Shown here: positions 17,010-25,237 of the stretch, one piece after another
Layout: every line of letters begins with the position of its first letter
How positions within the stretch are numbered: position 1 is the stretch's first letter
Origin: Muribaculaceae bacterium
Lineage (GTDB): Bacteria > Bacteroidota > Bacteroidia > Bacteroidales > Muribaculaceae
DNA length: 64,000 nt
Reading direction: 5' to 3'
NCBI GenBank assembly: GCA_017621225.1
Contig: JAGATN010000003.1
Span: forward strand, 28,234-92,233
The notes under the pieces: generated by a model
Databases searched by the model: none
Told to the model about the DNA's origin: nothing
What the model saw: only the letters and a program-made list of their open reading frames with translations
Position numbers and translations under genes: made by a program

Positions 17010-17852
17010 ATGGTTATGCAACGAGCATCATTCAATAAAATAAACGTCGACGCAGTATTGCAGCAACGATTGCGTCGCTACTACCACCTCATACCCAAGA
17101 GATTGATACGATGGCTCGAACGAACCATATGCCAAGACGGATTGAATGCTCTCCTCGAAAGCAATGCCGGCAAAACCGATGACGACTTTTGCCACGGCGT
17201 ATTGTCGGATCTGAACGTTAGCTACGACGTGATATCCCGACAGCCCATATCCACATCCGACAGCCGGGTGGTATTTGCATGTAATCATCCCTTGGGCGCG
17301 CTCGACGGCATTGCAATGATCGACTTCGTAAGCAGACGGTTCAATCGCCCCGTAAAATTCGTGGTAAACGACCTGCTTACGGCCATCGAGCCACTGAAGG
17401 GAGTGTTTCTCCCCATCAACAAACACGGCAAACAATCAAGAAGCTCATCTTCGGCAATCGACGAAGCCTTTGCCGGCGAAGACCCTATAATAGTATTTCC
17501 GGCCGGACTGGTGTCGAGGAGGCAAGGCAATGAGATTCGCGACCTCGACTGGCACAAAATGTTCGTAAACAAATGCATCAAACACAAGCGCAACATAATT
17601 CCGACATATTTTAGTGGCGAAAACTCAAAGTTTTTTTATAATTTTGCAAGATTAAGAGCCAGAACGGGATTAAAGTTCAACATCGAAATGATTTATTTAC
17701 CGCGCGAAGTGTTCAGATGCAAGGATTCAAACTTCAGCATAATAACAGGCGAACCAATCGATTTCAATTCGTTAAGAGGCGGCCCATACGCATCATCTGA
17801 AGCCGAAAGCATCAAAAATCGCGTATACAAACTTAGAGAATTTCGAAAATAA
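17010..17852 (+). CDS. glsA: Glycine-lipid O-acyltransferase (GlsA-like, PlsC/LPLAT superfamily)
   Basis: 280 residues of the 1-acylglycerol-3-phosphate acyltransferase superfamily. The catalytic box reads NHPLGALDG (His93, Asp99), an HX5D spacing instead of the usual HX4D. The second conserved block is IVFPAGLVSRR. Directly downstream (41 bp) is a GNAT/hemolysin-type acyltransferase. This pair matches the Bacteroides glsA-glsB genes that make N-acyl-3-acyloxyacyl glycine lipids, where GlsB first N-acylates glycine and GlsA adds the second acyl chain. The name rests on gene pairing and family, not on a full alignment. A second ATG at 17016 is possible. Confidence 0.78.
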   Translation: MVMQRASFNKINVDAVLQQRLRRYYHLIPKRLIRWLERTICQDGLNALLESNAGKTDDDFCHGVLSDLNVSYDVISRQPISTSDSRVVFACNHPLGALDGIAMIDFVSRRFNRPVKFVVNDLLTAIEPLKGVFLPINKHGKQSRSSSSAIDEAFAGEDPIIVFPAGLVSRRQGNEIRDLDWHKMFVNKCIKHKRNIIPTYFSGENSKFFYNFARLRARTGLKFNIEMIYLPREVFRCKDSNFSIITGEPIDFNSLRGGPYASSEAESIKNRVYKLREFRK

Positions 17853-17893
17853 ACCGTCATCCCGCAATACGACACTTGAAAAAGCCACGGCAT

Positions 17894-18826
17894 ATGGAAG
17901 AAGATATAATAATCAACCCCATACCAACCGAGCTCATTGAAGCCGAGCTCACTCCGGATCGATTGTTGCGCCACACCAACAAGGGCAACAATCTGATATA
18001 CGTGGTTGAAGCCCACACGGCACCGAACGCGATGCGCGAGATTGGACGACTGCGCGAAATTGCGTTCCGCGCGGCAGGCGGCGGCACCGGAAAAGACTGC
18101 GACATCGATTGTTACGACACAATGAATCCGCCTTGCAAGCAGCTCATAGTATGGGATCCCATGTCACGGCAGATACTTGGCGGTTATCGTTACATCACAG
18201 GCAGCAACATACGTCTTCAGGCCGACGGAACGCCTCGCATTGCCACGTCGCACATGTTCAGGTTTTCGAAACGCTTCATCGACGAACTTCTCCCACAGAC
18301 CATCGAGCTCGGACGATCGTTCGTACGCACCGAATACCAATCGTCGAAAGCCGGGTCGAAGGCGCTCTACGTATTAGACAATCTTTGGGATGGGCTGGGC
18401 GCTCTTACGGTAGTGCATAAGGAGATAAAGTATCTTTTCGGAAAAGTAACCATGTACCCAAGATACCCGCACGAGTGTCGCGACATGATATTGTATTTTC
18501 TCTCAAAGCACTTTCCCGACCCCGATAGGCTCGTCGAACCGTTCAATCCGTTGAAAACCGACATCGACCAAGCATATATGCAGCAACTGTTCTGCGGCTC
18601 ATCGTTTGCCGAAGACTACAAGATTCTCAACAAGGCCATACGAAGCCACGGATACAACATTCCACCGCTCGTCAATGCCTATATGAGCCTCTCGCCCACG
18701 ATGCGCATGTTTGGCACGGCCATTAACGACGAATTCGGCAACGTAGAAGAATCAGGCATATTTTTCGCCATCTCCGAGATATTCGAAGAAAAGAAACAAC
18801 GACACATCTGCACATACAGCGAATGA
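17894..18826 (+). CDS. glsB: Glycine N-acyltransferase (GlsB-like, GNAT/hemolysin family)
   Basis: 310 residues from ATG 17894 (MEEDIIINPI); a TTG at 17876 is also in frame. The fold is the OlsB-like GNAT: REIAFRAAGGGTGKDCDIDCYD, LIVWDPMSRQILGGYRY and ELGRSFVRTEYQ are the signature blocks of the ornithine/glycine acyl-ACP N-acyltransferase group. It would transfer a 3-hydroxyacyl chain from acyl-ACP to glycine, giving commendamide-type lipids. It is the second gene after glsA and is closed by an intrinsic terminator at 18860-18900. Confidence 0.8.
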   Translation: MEEDIIINPIPTELIEAELTPDRLLRHTNKGNNLIYVVEAHTAPNAMREIGRLREIAFRAAGGGTGKDCDIDCYDTMNPPCKQLIVWDPMSRQILGGYRYITGSNIRLQADGTPRIATSHMFRFSKRFIDELLPQTIELGRSFVRTEYQSSKAGSKALYVLDNLWDGLGALTVVHKEIKYLFGKVTMYPRYPHECRDMILYFLSKHFPDPDRLVEPFNPLKTDIDQAYMQQLFCGSSFAEDYKILNKAIRSHGYNIPPLVNAYMSLSPTMRMFGTAINDEFGNVEESGIFFAISEIFEEKKQRHICTYSE

Positions 18827-18859
18827 CGCATTCGAATCATCAAGAAACAAATCAAAAAA

Positions 18860-18900
18860 GCTCCGACACCTTTCATCACAAAAAGAGTCGGAGCATTTTT
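18860..18900 (+). terminator. Intrinsic terminator after glsB
   Basis: GCTCCGAC (18860-18867) pairs with GTCGGAGC (18887-18894), 19-base loop, then ATTTTTA. Confidence 0.8.
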
Positions 18901-18901
18901 A

Positions 18902-19397
18902 TTTCTATTCAAATTAACATCTTGTCGCGACGTTTCCCCAAAAACAACCGTCGCCCATACATCCCGATTAAAAATCACATCTTTTCAACCCTAAATATAA
19001 TTTCTAAAGATCTCTTACCTTAATTGTACCTAATCCTTGACTGATTAAAATTTTACACAGCGCAAAATTAATCCTACCACGTCTTGTTTTATCATACGTT
19101 CAATCGGGATATAAATACTTTATATCCCATCTAAATTACAAACATAAATAAATCAGCAAATTACGCCATATTTCAGGAAACGCAAAATCAAATATAAAAT
19201 ATGACATTCGGGATATTATGCGCAATTACGAGCATAGCGTATGCCACTTTCTGCCTCGCTGTATCACTTTATGAGTTAATATATATTTCATATTTTTCAT
19301 TTATACAAATGCAAATAATTGCATTTTTAACAATCCTATATACCAATCAGTTAACGTTAATATAAACTAATTTTAATTTATATTATAACTTTATATC
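18902..19397. other. AT-rich intergenic stretch without a recognisable gene
   Basis: About 500 bases between the glsB terminator and the sRNA promoter. Very AT-rich with many stops in all frames; no ORF, tRNA or clear repeat is seen. Confidence 0.6.
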
Positions 19398-19429
19398 TTG
19401 TTATATTCAAAAAATTATGACTAACTTTG
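19398..19429 (+). promoter_or_regulatory. Promoter of a small RNA candidate
   Basis: TTG at 19398-19400, 21 bp spacer, TAACTTTG at 19422-19429. Strong match to the Bacteroidetes consensus. Confidence 0.7.
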
Positions 19430-19435
19430 CAGTGC

Positions 19436-19520
19436 AAATAGGAAGAGGAAATTTTAGGATATAATATTTGTTTTATGTTAGCACGATTTGGTGCCTTCGT
19501 GAGAAGGTGCCATTTTTTTT
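19436..19520 (+). ncRNA. Candidate small RNA, about 85 nt
   Basis: A consensus promoter is followed by about 85 bases with no ORF. The 5' end GCAAATA can pair with TATTTGT 25 bases later, leaving a purine-rich loop (GGAAGAGG). The 3' end is a 9-bp hairpin GGTGCCTTC / GAAGGTGCC (two G-U pairs) with a GTGA loop, followed by eight T. The next gene (19624) has its own -7 box, so this unit appears independent. No Rfam family was confirmed. Confidence 0.6.
19490..19520 (+). terminator. Intrinsic terminator of the small RNA candidate
   Basis: Hairpin 19490-19511 with a four-base loop and T8 tract at 19513-19520. Confidence 0.8.
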
Positions 19521-19588
19521 GTCGATACACTTCAATGCCTCAAAAATTAAATGATAGCCACATTATAATCACATAGCCAAAAAAGTTG

Positions 19589-19596
19589 TATATTTG
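19589..19596 (+). promoter_or_regulatory. -7 box for the DUF4199 gene
   Basis: TATATTTG, 28 bases before the ATG at 19624. Confidence 0.55.
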
Positions 19597-19623
19597 CATT
19601 CAATAACAGCCACATTAATATAT

Positions 19624-20172
19624 ATGACAGAAGAAATAAAATCACCATACCGCAGAGGCGCAGACGACGGATTCTTTTTCGGAATCTACCTTAGCATATT
19701 TTTTCTGTTGTCGTTCATATCGGTTAAGATGCCGATTTTGAGCCTGATATCCTTTGCAATGGCCATAGCCGTTCCAGTCGTAATATATTACTTTCTTCGA
19801 AAGGCTTACATCAACGACAAAGGGCTGTCGCCATTGTCACTGCTATGGATGCACGGCATAATGATATTCATATGCGGATCGCTCATAGGAGCGGTGGCCG
19901 AAATAATATATCTGAAATGGATCGATCCCGACTTCATAATCAATCAAATGAAAACGGCAATAACCCTATATAAGGATTCGGGATGGGAATCGGGCAAACA
20001 AATGGCCGAAGTGATGCAACGCATCATCGACAACGGCCTTGTTCCGTCGGCCATATCGATAGTAGTCGAAATAATATGGCTCTCGATTTCGACAGGTTCA
20101 ATACTCTCTCTGATAATAGGACTGATAGTGCGTGCGCGCGCCGTTCGGCCCGACAGAATGCAAAAAAAATAA
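19624..20172 (+). CDS. DUF4199 integral membrane protein
   Basis: 182 residues from ATG 19624 (MTEEIKSPYRRGADDG). Four predicted helices: two near the N-terminus, one around residue 80, and one at about 145-170. The overall pattern (short polar N-terminus followed by GxxxGxxxxIFF, two central helices, an amphipathic loop with SGWESGKQMAEVM) resembles DUF4199, which in Bacteroidetes typically precedes a GT2 glycosyltransferase gene, as it does here by 27 bp. Function unknown; an accessory role for membrane lipid-linked sugar transfer is inference. Confidence 0.72.
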   Translation: MTEEIKSPYRRGADDGFFFGIYLSIFFLLSFISVKMPILSLISFAMAIAVPVVIYYFLRKAYINDKGLSPLSLLWMHGIMIFICGSLIGAVAEIIYLKWIDPDFIINQMKTAITLYKDSGWESGKQMAEVMQRIIDNGLVPSAISIVVEIIWLSISTGSILSLIIGLIVRARAVRPDRMQKK

Positions 20173-20199
20173 AATCAGGAATAAAATCGACTCGACAAA

Positions 20200-21159
20200 A
20201 TGGATATTTCGGTAGTAGTACCCCTATACAACGAAGCTGAATCGCTTCCCGAACTCGAAGCCTGGATACGACGGGTGATGGAGGAAAACGGATTCTCTTA
20301 TGAAATTCTGTTCATAAACGACGGAAGCACCGACGACTCCTGGAGCGTGATAAAAGAACTGAGCGAGAAGAACCCCTCGGTAAAAGGCGTTTGCTTCAGA
20401 AGAAATTACGGTAAATCTCCGGCGCTGAACACCGGATTCGAAAAGGCCCAAGGCAACGTGGTGATAACCATGGATGCCGACTTGCAGGACAGTCCCGACG
20501 AAATACCCGAATTATACCGTATGATAGTGTCGGACGGCTACGACCTCGTAAGCGGATGGAAACAGAAACGCTACGACCCGCTGTCGAAAACCATCCCCAC
20601 GAAGCTATTCAACGCCACGGCACGAAAGGTTAGCGGAATCAAAAACCTGCATGACTTCAACTGCGGCCTGAAAGCTTATAAAAAGAAGGTAGTGAAGCAC
20701 ATAGAGGTTTACGGCGACATGCACCGCTACATACCCTACCTCGCGAAAAATGCCGGATTCACAAAAATAGGCGAAAAAGTAGTGCATCATCAGGCTCGAA
20801 AATACGGAAAGACCAAATTCGGGCTCGACAGATTTGTAAACGGATATCTCGACCTGGCCACGCTCTGGTTCACTAACAAATTCGGAGTCAAGCCGATGCA
20901 CTTTTTCGGATTGCTCGGAAGCCTCATGTTTCTGCTCGGATTCATTTCCACTATAATAGTGGGCGCCCTGAAGCTTTACCATATGCACACCGGCCAACCG
21001 TACATACTCGTCACCTCCTCGCCATATTTTTACATATCGCTGGTTATGATGATATTGGGCACTCAATTGTTCCTGACGGGATTTCTCGGAGAACTCATAG
21101 TGCGCAACTCACCCGACCGAAATAAATACGAAATAGAAGAAGTAATCGAAAAGCAATGA
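20200..21159 (+). CDS. GT2 glycosyltransferase (DPM1/GtrB/ArnC-like)
   Basis: 319 residues. The GT-A domain opens ISVVVPLYNEAESLPEL, with FINDGSTDDSW, the MDADLQD metal-binding motif and a HHQARKYGKTKFG segment. Two C-terminal helices (about 232-257 and 270-295) anchor it in the membrane. Such enzymes transfer a sugar from an NDP-sugar to undecaprenyl phosphate on the cytoplasmic face. It follows the DUF4199 gene and overlaps the nitroreductase gene by four bases (ATGA). Donor sugar not predictable. Confidence 0.9.
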   Translation: MDISVVVPLYNEAESLPELEAWIRRVMEENGFSYEILFINDGSTDDSWSVIKELSEKNPSVKGVCFRRNYGKSPALNTGFEKAQGNVVITMDADLQDSPDEIPELYRMIVSDGYDLVSGWKQKRYDPLSKTIPTKLFNATARKVSGIKNLHDFNCGLKAYKKKVVKHIEVYGDMHRYIPYLAKNAGFTKIGEKVVHHQARKYGKTKFGLDRFVNGYLDLATLWFTNKFGVKPMHFFGLLGSLMFLLGFISTIIVGALKLYHMHTGQPYILVTSSPYFYISLVMMILGTQLFLTGFLGELIVRNSPDRNKYEIEEVIEKQ

Positions 21160-21692
21160 AACAAATCAACGCCTACGCCGACTTCTATGAGTTGGTAAAC
21201 AATCGCTATTCATGCCGGAAATACTCGGACGAGCCGGTATCACGCGACAAAATACTCGACATAATCAATGCCGCGCGCCTCGCCCCATCGGCATGCAACA
21301 AACAGCCATGGCAATTCGTGGTAGTCGACACCCCCGAACTGCACGACGAAGTAGCGAAATGCTACGACCGAAATTGGATGAAGTTTGCACCCGTCTACAT
21401 AATAGCATGCGGCAATCACGCCGAAGCATGGCATAGAGCCGACGGAAAAGACCATACCGACATCGACGTGGCCATAGCCGTAGAGCACATATGTCTCGCT
21501 GCCTCGGCACTCGGATTCGAAACCTGCTGGGTGTGCAACTTCGACGAAAAGATGCTTTCGGCAGCCCTGAATATGCCTGAAGGCATGGAGCCGATAGCCA
21601 TAATACCGTTAGGATACAGAATGCCCGATTCGGCCGTGGCGCCGAAAAATCGCAAAGAAATGGATCAGATAGTGAAATGGGGAAAATATTGA
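21156..21692 (+). CDS. Nitroreductase family flavoprotein
   Basis: 178 residues. N-terminal YELVNNRYSCRKYSDEPV and ARLAPSACNKQPWQFVVV are the FMN-binding signature of the nitroreductase fold; the C-terminal PLGYRMPDSAVAPKNRKEMDQIV is also typical. These NAD(P)H-dependent, FMN-containing homodimers reduce nitro compounds, quinones or similar acceptors; the natural substrate is unknown. It overlaps the GT2 gene at its start (ATGA) and the next lipoprotein gene at its end (16 bases), so it is in a tight operon. Confidence 0.9.
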   Translation: MKQINAYADFYELVNNRYSCRKYSDEPVSRDKILDIINAARLAPSACNKQPWQFVVVDTPELHDEVAKCYDRNWMKFAPVYIIACGNHAEAWHRADGKDHTDIDVAIAVEHICLAASALGFETCWVCNFDEKMLSAALNMPEGMEPIAIIPLGYRMPDSAVAPKNRKEMDQIVKWGKY

Positions 21693-22189
21693 TCGCCATA
21701 TCGACATTGCTGATGATTTGCATCGCTGCCGGATGCAATACGTCGGGGTGCACCGAAAATCAGAGCAGCGTGCCGTTGGCCGAATTTTACGCTTCCGAAA
21801 CCGGCGACGTGATATCGCTTACCAACGTGGAAATAGGTGGCGTGGGCGCGCCCCACGACTCCTTGCTGAGCAATGGCCGAAGCGCCATATCGCAAATCTA
21901 CCTGCCGTTCAGGTCGACGAAGCAAACCACCTCGTTCTATTTCCATTACAAGCAGGAAGGCATCGACTCCACGATCTACAACGACACCATAACGTTCGAC
22001 TACACGTCGCAGCCCACATTCGTGTCGGAGGAGTGCGGTGCAATGTTTTTCTACAAAATAACCAAGCTCGAAAACACCACGCACCTCATCGATTCGGTGG
22101 TGATAATCGACTCGCTGATAACCAACACCGACATCAAACGACTGGGCATATACTTCAAGACTGACTCCGGGGAGGGAGACACGGAATGA
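21677..22189 (+). CDS. DUF6452-like lipoprotein
   Basis: 170 residues with lipobox IAAGC at Cys20, so membrane-anchored and exported. The motifs CTENQSSVPLAEFY, STIYNDTITFDY and SEECGAMFFYKITKLENT with a closing IKRLGIYFK match the Bacteroidetes DUF6452 pattern as remembered. The next gene encodes a DUF6048 protein; the two are commonly adjacent. Both adjoin each other by ATGA overlap, suggesting a joint envelope function that is not described. Confidence 0.65.
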   Translation: MGKILIAISTLLMICIAAGCNTSGCTENQSSVPLAEFYASETGDVISLTNVEIGGVGAPHDSLLSNGRSAISQIYLPFRSTKQTTSFYFHYKQEGIDSTIYNDTITFDYTSQPTFVSEECGAMFFYKITKLENTTHLIDSVVIIDSLITNTDIKRLGIYFKTDSGEGDTE

Positions 22190-23070
22190 CACGACGCATA
22201 ATCAAAGCGATGCTAATGGTCATACTGGTCATTGTCGGGAGCATAAACATCGATGCACAGCGCCGCATAACGCCGATAAAGCAGCATCGCACGGAAAAGA
22301 AAATCGATCCGAACAAAAAGATAGAGCTCGACAAATCGCGTTTGGCCGAAAGGCTCGATGCGCAAGGCAACATAGTGCTCGTCGACACCGTTACCGGACT
22401 GGAATATGTCGATTCGACGGCACTGAAGCCCGACACCCGAAACATATATCCGCTGTTTCACGCCGTGACGATAGGCGTAAACGTATGGGATCCGGCAATG
22501 AGGCTGCTCGGACAGAAATATGGAGGCATCGACTTCTGGGGCGAACTCAGCCTTCACAATCGCTTCAAGCCGATATTTGTGTTTGGTATGGGTTCGTGCG
22601 ACTATTCGCCTGATGCGTCAAACTTTACATTCAAGAGCAAAATGGCCCCATACTTCAAGCTCGGAATGAACTACAACGTATTCTACAACTCAAGCCCCGA
22701 CTATCAGCTGTGCGTGGGATTGCGTTACGGATTTTCATCGTTTTCATACGAAGTAACCGACATAACCATACCCGACGAATACTGGAAAGATCCGGCGCAT
22801 TTCGACATCCCGTCGCAATCTACCACCGCAGGCTACATCGAAATAACCGCCGGCATAAAAGTAAAGATAATACGCAACATATCGTTGGGGTGGACTCTCA
22901 AATACCATTCAATTGCCAATGAGGGGTCGCCGACATACGGCAAACCCATGTACATACCCGGATTCGGGAAACGCGGAAATGCGCTTTCGGGCGAATTTTC
23001 AATAATGTACACCTTGCCGTTGAACAAAAAAGTGGCCGAAACCGTTGACACGGAAGCAAAAAGCAATTAA
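22186..23070 (+). CDS. DUF6048 predicted outer-membrane barrel protein
   Basis: 294 residues with a signal peptide ending near NIDAQ. After a basic, low-complexity stretch (RRITPIKQHRTEKK) the protein becomes strand-rich: GINFW-type repeats, FKLGMNYNVFYNSS, LCVGLRYGFSSFSYEV, GYIEITAGIKVKI and FSIMYTLPL, consistent with a small beta-barrel. This matches DUF6048. It starts four bases before the stop of the DUF6452 lipoprotein gene. Function unknown; a lipoprotein plus barrel pair is the likely unit. Confidence 0.65.
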   Translation: MTRRIIKAMLMVILVIVGSINIDAQRRITPIKQHRTEKKIDPNKKIELDKSRLAERLDAQGNIVLVDTVTGLEYVDSTALKPDTRNIYPLFHAVTIGVNVWDPAMRLLGQKYGGIDFWGELSLHNRFKPIFVFGMGSCDYSPDASNFTFKSKMAPYFKLGMNYNVFYNSSPDYQLCVGLRYGFSSFSYEVTDITIPDEYWKDPAHFDIPSQSTTAGYIEITAGIKVKIIRNISLGWTLKYHSIANEGSPTYGKPMYIPGFGKRGNALSGEFSIMYTLPLNKKVAETVDTEAKSN

Positions 23071-23151
23071 ACGGCCCGATTGACCGCACAAAGCCGAAGG
23101 CCGACTGATTGCCGAATGCAGCACAATCCAACAACACAAAAACTCATACGT

Positions 23152-23889
23152 ATGAAAAAGATACTGATCATAGGAGCTTCGTCGGGCCTCGGACAACGGT
23201 TGGCAATGGATTTCGCCAAGATGGGATGGCGCGTGGGCATAGCCGCCCGCCGCGAGTCGGCATTAAAGGCCATCAAGGAATTTTATCCCGAAAACGTGGA
23301 ATACCGCACCATCGACGTGACGGCCACTGATGCGGTGGAACGATTCAACCTACTGATAGAGCAGACCGACGGCATGGATGTGCTGCTGTTTGCATCCGGA
23401 ATAGGATTTTGCGATCCGGAGCTGTCGCAGAGCATACTTACCGACACGCTGCAAACAAACGTAGTGGGGTTTGCGCGCATAGTGGCCGAAGCATACAAAT
23501 ATTTTCGACGCACGGCCAACAACACGCCCGGACAGATTGCGGCCATAACGTCGGTGGCCGCCACCAAAGGCATCGGCATATCGGCTGCTTACAGCTCGTC
23601 GAAACGCTTTCAGCAAATGTTTCTCGACTCCCTCGACCAGCTTGCGCATCAACAGCACGTAAACGTAAAAATCACTGACATCCGCCCCGGATTCGTGCGC
23701 ACTCCCATACTGAAAGAGGATAAGCAATATCCGATGATAATGAGCATCGACCATGCCGCTCCACTGATCGAAGAAGCCATTATCAAGCGCAAACGAATAG
23801 CAACCATCGACTGGCGATGGAGCCTCGTCACGGGAATTTGGCGATTGATACCGCAATGTGTATGGCGTCATATCGAGCTTAATTGGTAA
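23152..23889 (+). CDS. Short-chain dehydrogenase/reductase
   Basis: 245 residues from ATG 23152 (MKKILIIGASSGLGQ). The Rossmann nucleotide motif GASSGLG, the NVVG segment near residue 103 and the catalytic Ser134, Tyr147 and Lys151 (YSSSK) define a classical SDR. RPGFVRTP follows. Substrate is unknown; homologues are annotated as generic oxidoreductases. Earlier in-frame starts exist but would add an unlikely N-terminal extension before the Rossmann strand. Confidence 0.88.
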   Translation: MKKILIIGASSGLGQRLAMDFAKMGWRVGIAARRESALKAIKEFYPENVEYRTIDVTATDAVERFNLLIEQTDGMDVLLFASGIGFCDPELSQSILTDTLQTNVVGFARIVAEAYKYFRRTANNTPGQIAAITSVAATKGIGISAAYSSSKRFQQMFLDSLDQLAHQQHVNVKITDIRPGFVRTPILKEDKQYPMIMSIDHAAPLIEEAIIKRKRIATIDWRWSLVTGIWRLIPQCVWRHIELNW

Positions 23890-23897
23890 ATTCGTTG

Positions 23898-23905
23898 TAT
23901 ATTTG
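23898..23905 (+). promoter_or_regulatory. -7 box for rpiB
   Basis: TATATTTG 28 bases before the rpiB ATG at 23933, just past the SDR stop. Confidence 0.55.
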
Positions 23906-23932
23906 CACTACGAAACCAATAAGCAGTATCAA

Positions 23933-24388
23933 ATGACTATCATAAGCAACGACAAAACGGTGGCAATTTGCAGCGACCACGCCGGTTACGAGTTAAAAAA
24001 CGCCATCATCGAGCATCTGGCAAACAAAGGCATAAAATGCAAGGATTTCGGCACGCACAGCAGTGACAGCTGCGATTATCCCGACTATGCGCATCCGTGC
24101 GCGCGCGCGGTGGAAAGCGGCGAATGCTACCCCGGCATTGCCATATGCGGCACAGGCAACGGCATAGGCATGACACTCAACAAGCACCAGGGCATCAGAG
24201 CCGCCTTATGCTGGGATGTGGAATTGGCAAAATTGGCACGAGAGCACAACGATGCCAACGTACTCGTATTGCCGGCGCGCTTCATCACGGTCGACAAGGC
24301 GCTCGAAGTGGTTGATGCGTTTTTCGCCACACCGTTCGAAGGCGGACGTCACGCGCGCAGAGTGGCAAAAATACGAATCGAGGAGTAA
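23933..24388 (+). CDS. rpiB: Ribose-5-phosphate isomerase B
   Basis: 151 residues from ATG 23933. RpiB interconverts ribulose-5-phosphate and ribose-5-phosphate in the pentose phosphate pathway. Visible motifs: SDHAGYELK, the catalytic Cys72 in ICGTGNGIGM, and HNDANVLVLPARF. Length matches the family (about 145-155). The promoter box at 23898 supports this start rather than in-frame codons inside the SDR gene. Confidence 0.95.
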   Translation: MTIISNDKTVAICSDHAGYELKNAIIEHLANKGIKCKDFGTHSSDSCDYPDYAHPCARAVESGECYPGIAICGTGNGIGMTLNKHQGIRAALCWDVELAKLAREHNDANVLVLPARFITVDKALEVVDAFFATPFEGGRHARRVAKIRIEE

Positions 24389-24445
24389 TCACCGCCGATT
24401 ACATTAACCCAAACGCCGCACAGGCAATCGACCCCTTCCACAAAC

Positions 24446-24470
24446 GTCGGCCTACACACGGGCCGACTTA
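24446..24470. terminator. Inverted repeat between convergent rpiB and the LytTR gene
   Basis: GTCGGCC (24446-24452) pairs with GGCCGAC (24461-24467). Only a weak T tract follows on the plus strand (TTATT). May act as a terminator for rpiB. Confidence 0.45.
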
Positions 24471-25205
24471 TTCATCGTTTCGCCCCGACGACAGCAGGCG
24501 CGACTCGATCAAATCGGAAAAAGCCTGCTTGTAGGTTTCGCTTATTGGAATGTAGGTTTTGCCAAAGATTATGCGATTGCGCTCTATGATCTTTATTTTT
24601 GACGTGTTCACTATAAACGAGCGATGAACGCGCAAAAACATTGGCGAGGGCAGCGAGCGCTCGAGCGTACGCATGCTCATAAGCGTCATAATGCACTTGC
24701 TGTCTGACTCCACGTATATCTTCACATAGTCCTTCAAGCCCTCTATGTACAGTATGTCGGGCACGTGAATCTGCACGAGCTTATATTCGCTCTTTATAAT
24801 TATGAAGTCGCGACTGATGCTTATGTCTGAGACCTGTCGGCTCATCTCGACCTGACGCAGGGCCTTGTTTGAAGCCAGTACGAACTCCTCGTAGCTCACC
24901 GGCTTCAGGAGATAGTCAACGGCATTGACCTTAAATCCCTCTATGGCATAATTGTCGTAAGCGGTAGTGAATACTATTTTACATTCCGACGGTATTATCT
25001 TGGCAAACTCCATGCCGTTAAGCTGGGGCATGTTTATGTCGAGAAACACAAGGTCGATATTATCCTCAAGCACGCATTTCACGGCTTCCTGAGCCGAAGC
25101 GAAGCTTCCCACCAACTCTAAATACGGCGTTTTTTCAACGTAACCCGCTATTAATTTTGCCGCTAACGGTTCATCGTCAATGACGCAGCAACGAAGTGTC
25201 AACAT
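24468..25205 (-). CDS. LytTR-type response regulator
   Basis: 245 residues from ATG 25205 (MLTLRCCVIDDEP); a TTG start at 25241 is possible. The receiver domain has acidic residues at 10-11, phospho-acceptor Asp56 (LVFLDINMP) and a Thr/Ala-Tyr and KP motif (TTAYDN, LLKPVS). The C-terminal LytTR DNA-binding domain contains SMRTLERSLPSPMFLRVHRSFIVN. It follows the sensor kinase gene and closes the efflux operon, so it probably controls that operon or envelope genes. Confidence 0.92.
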   Translation of the reverse strand: MLTLRCCVIDDEPLAAKLIAGYVEKTPYLELVGSFASAQEAVKCVLEDNIDLVFLDINMPQLNGMEFAKIIPSECKIVFTTAYDNYAIEGFKVNAVDYLLKPVSYEEFVLASNKALRQVEMSRQVSDISISRDFIIIKSEYKLVQIHVPDILYIEGLKDYVKIYVESDSKCIMTLMSMRTLERSLPSPMFLRVHRSFIVNTSKIKIIERNRIIFGKTYIPISETYKQAFSDLIESRLLSSGRNDE

Positions 25206-25237
25206 ATCAGTTTGAATTATTAGTTTTCTTTTTATTA

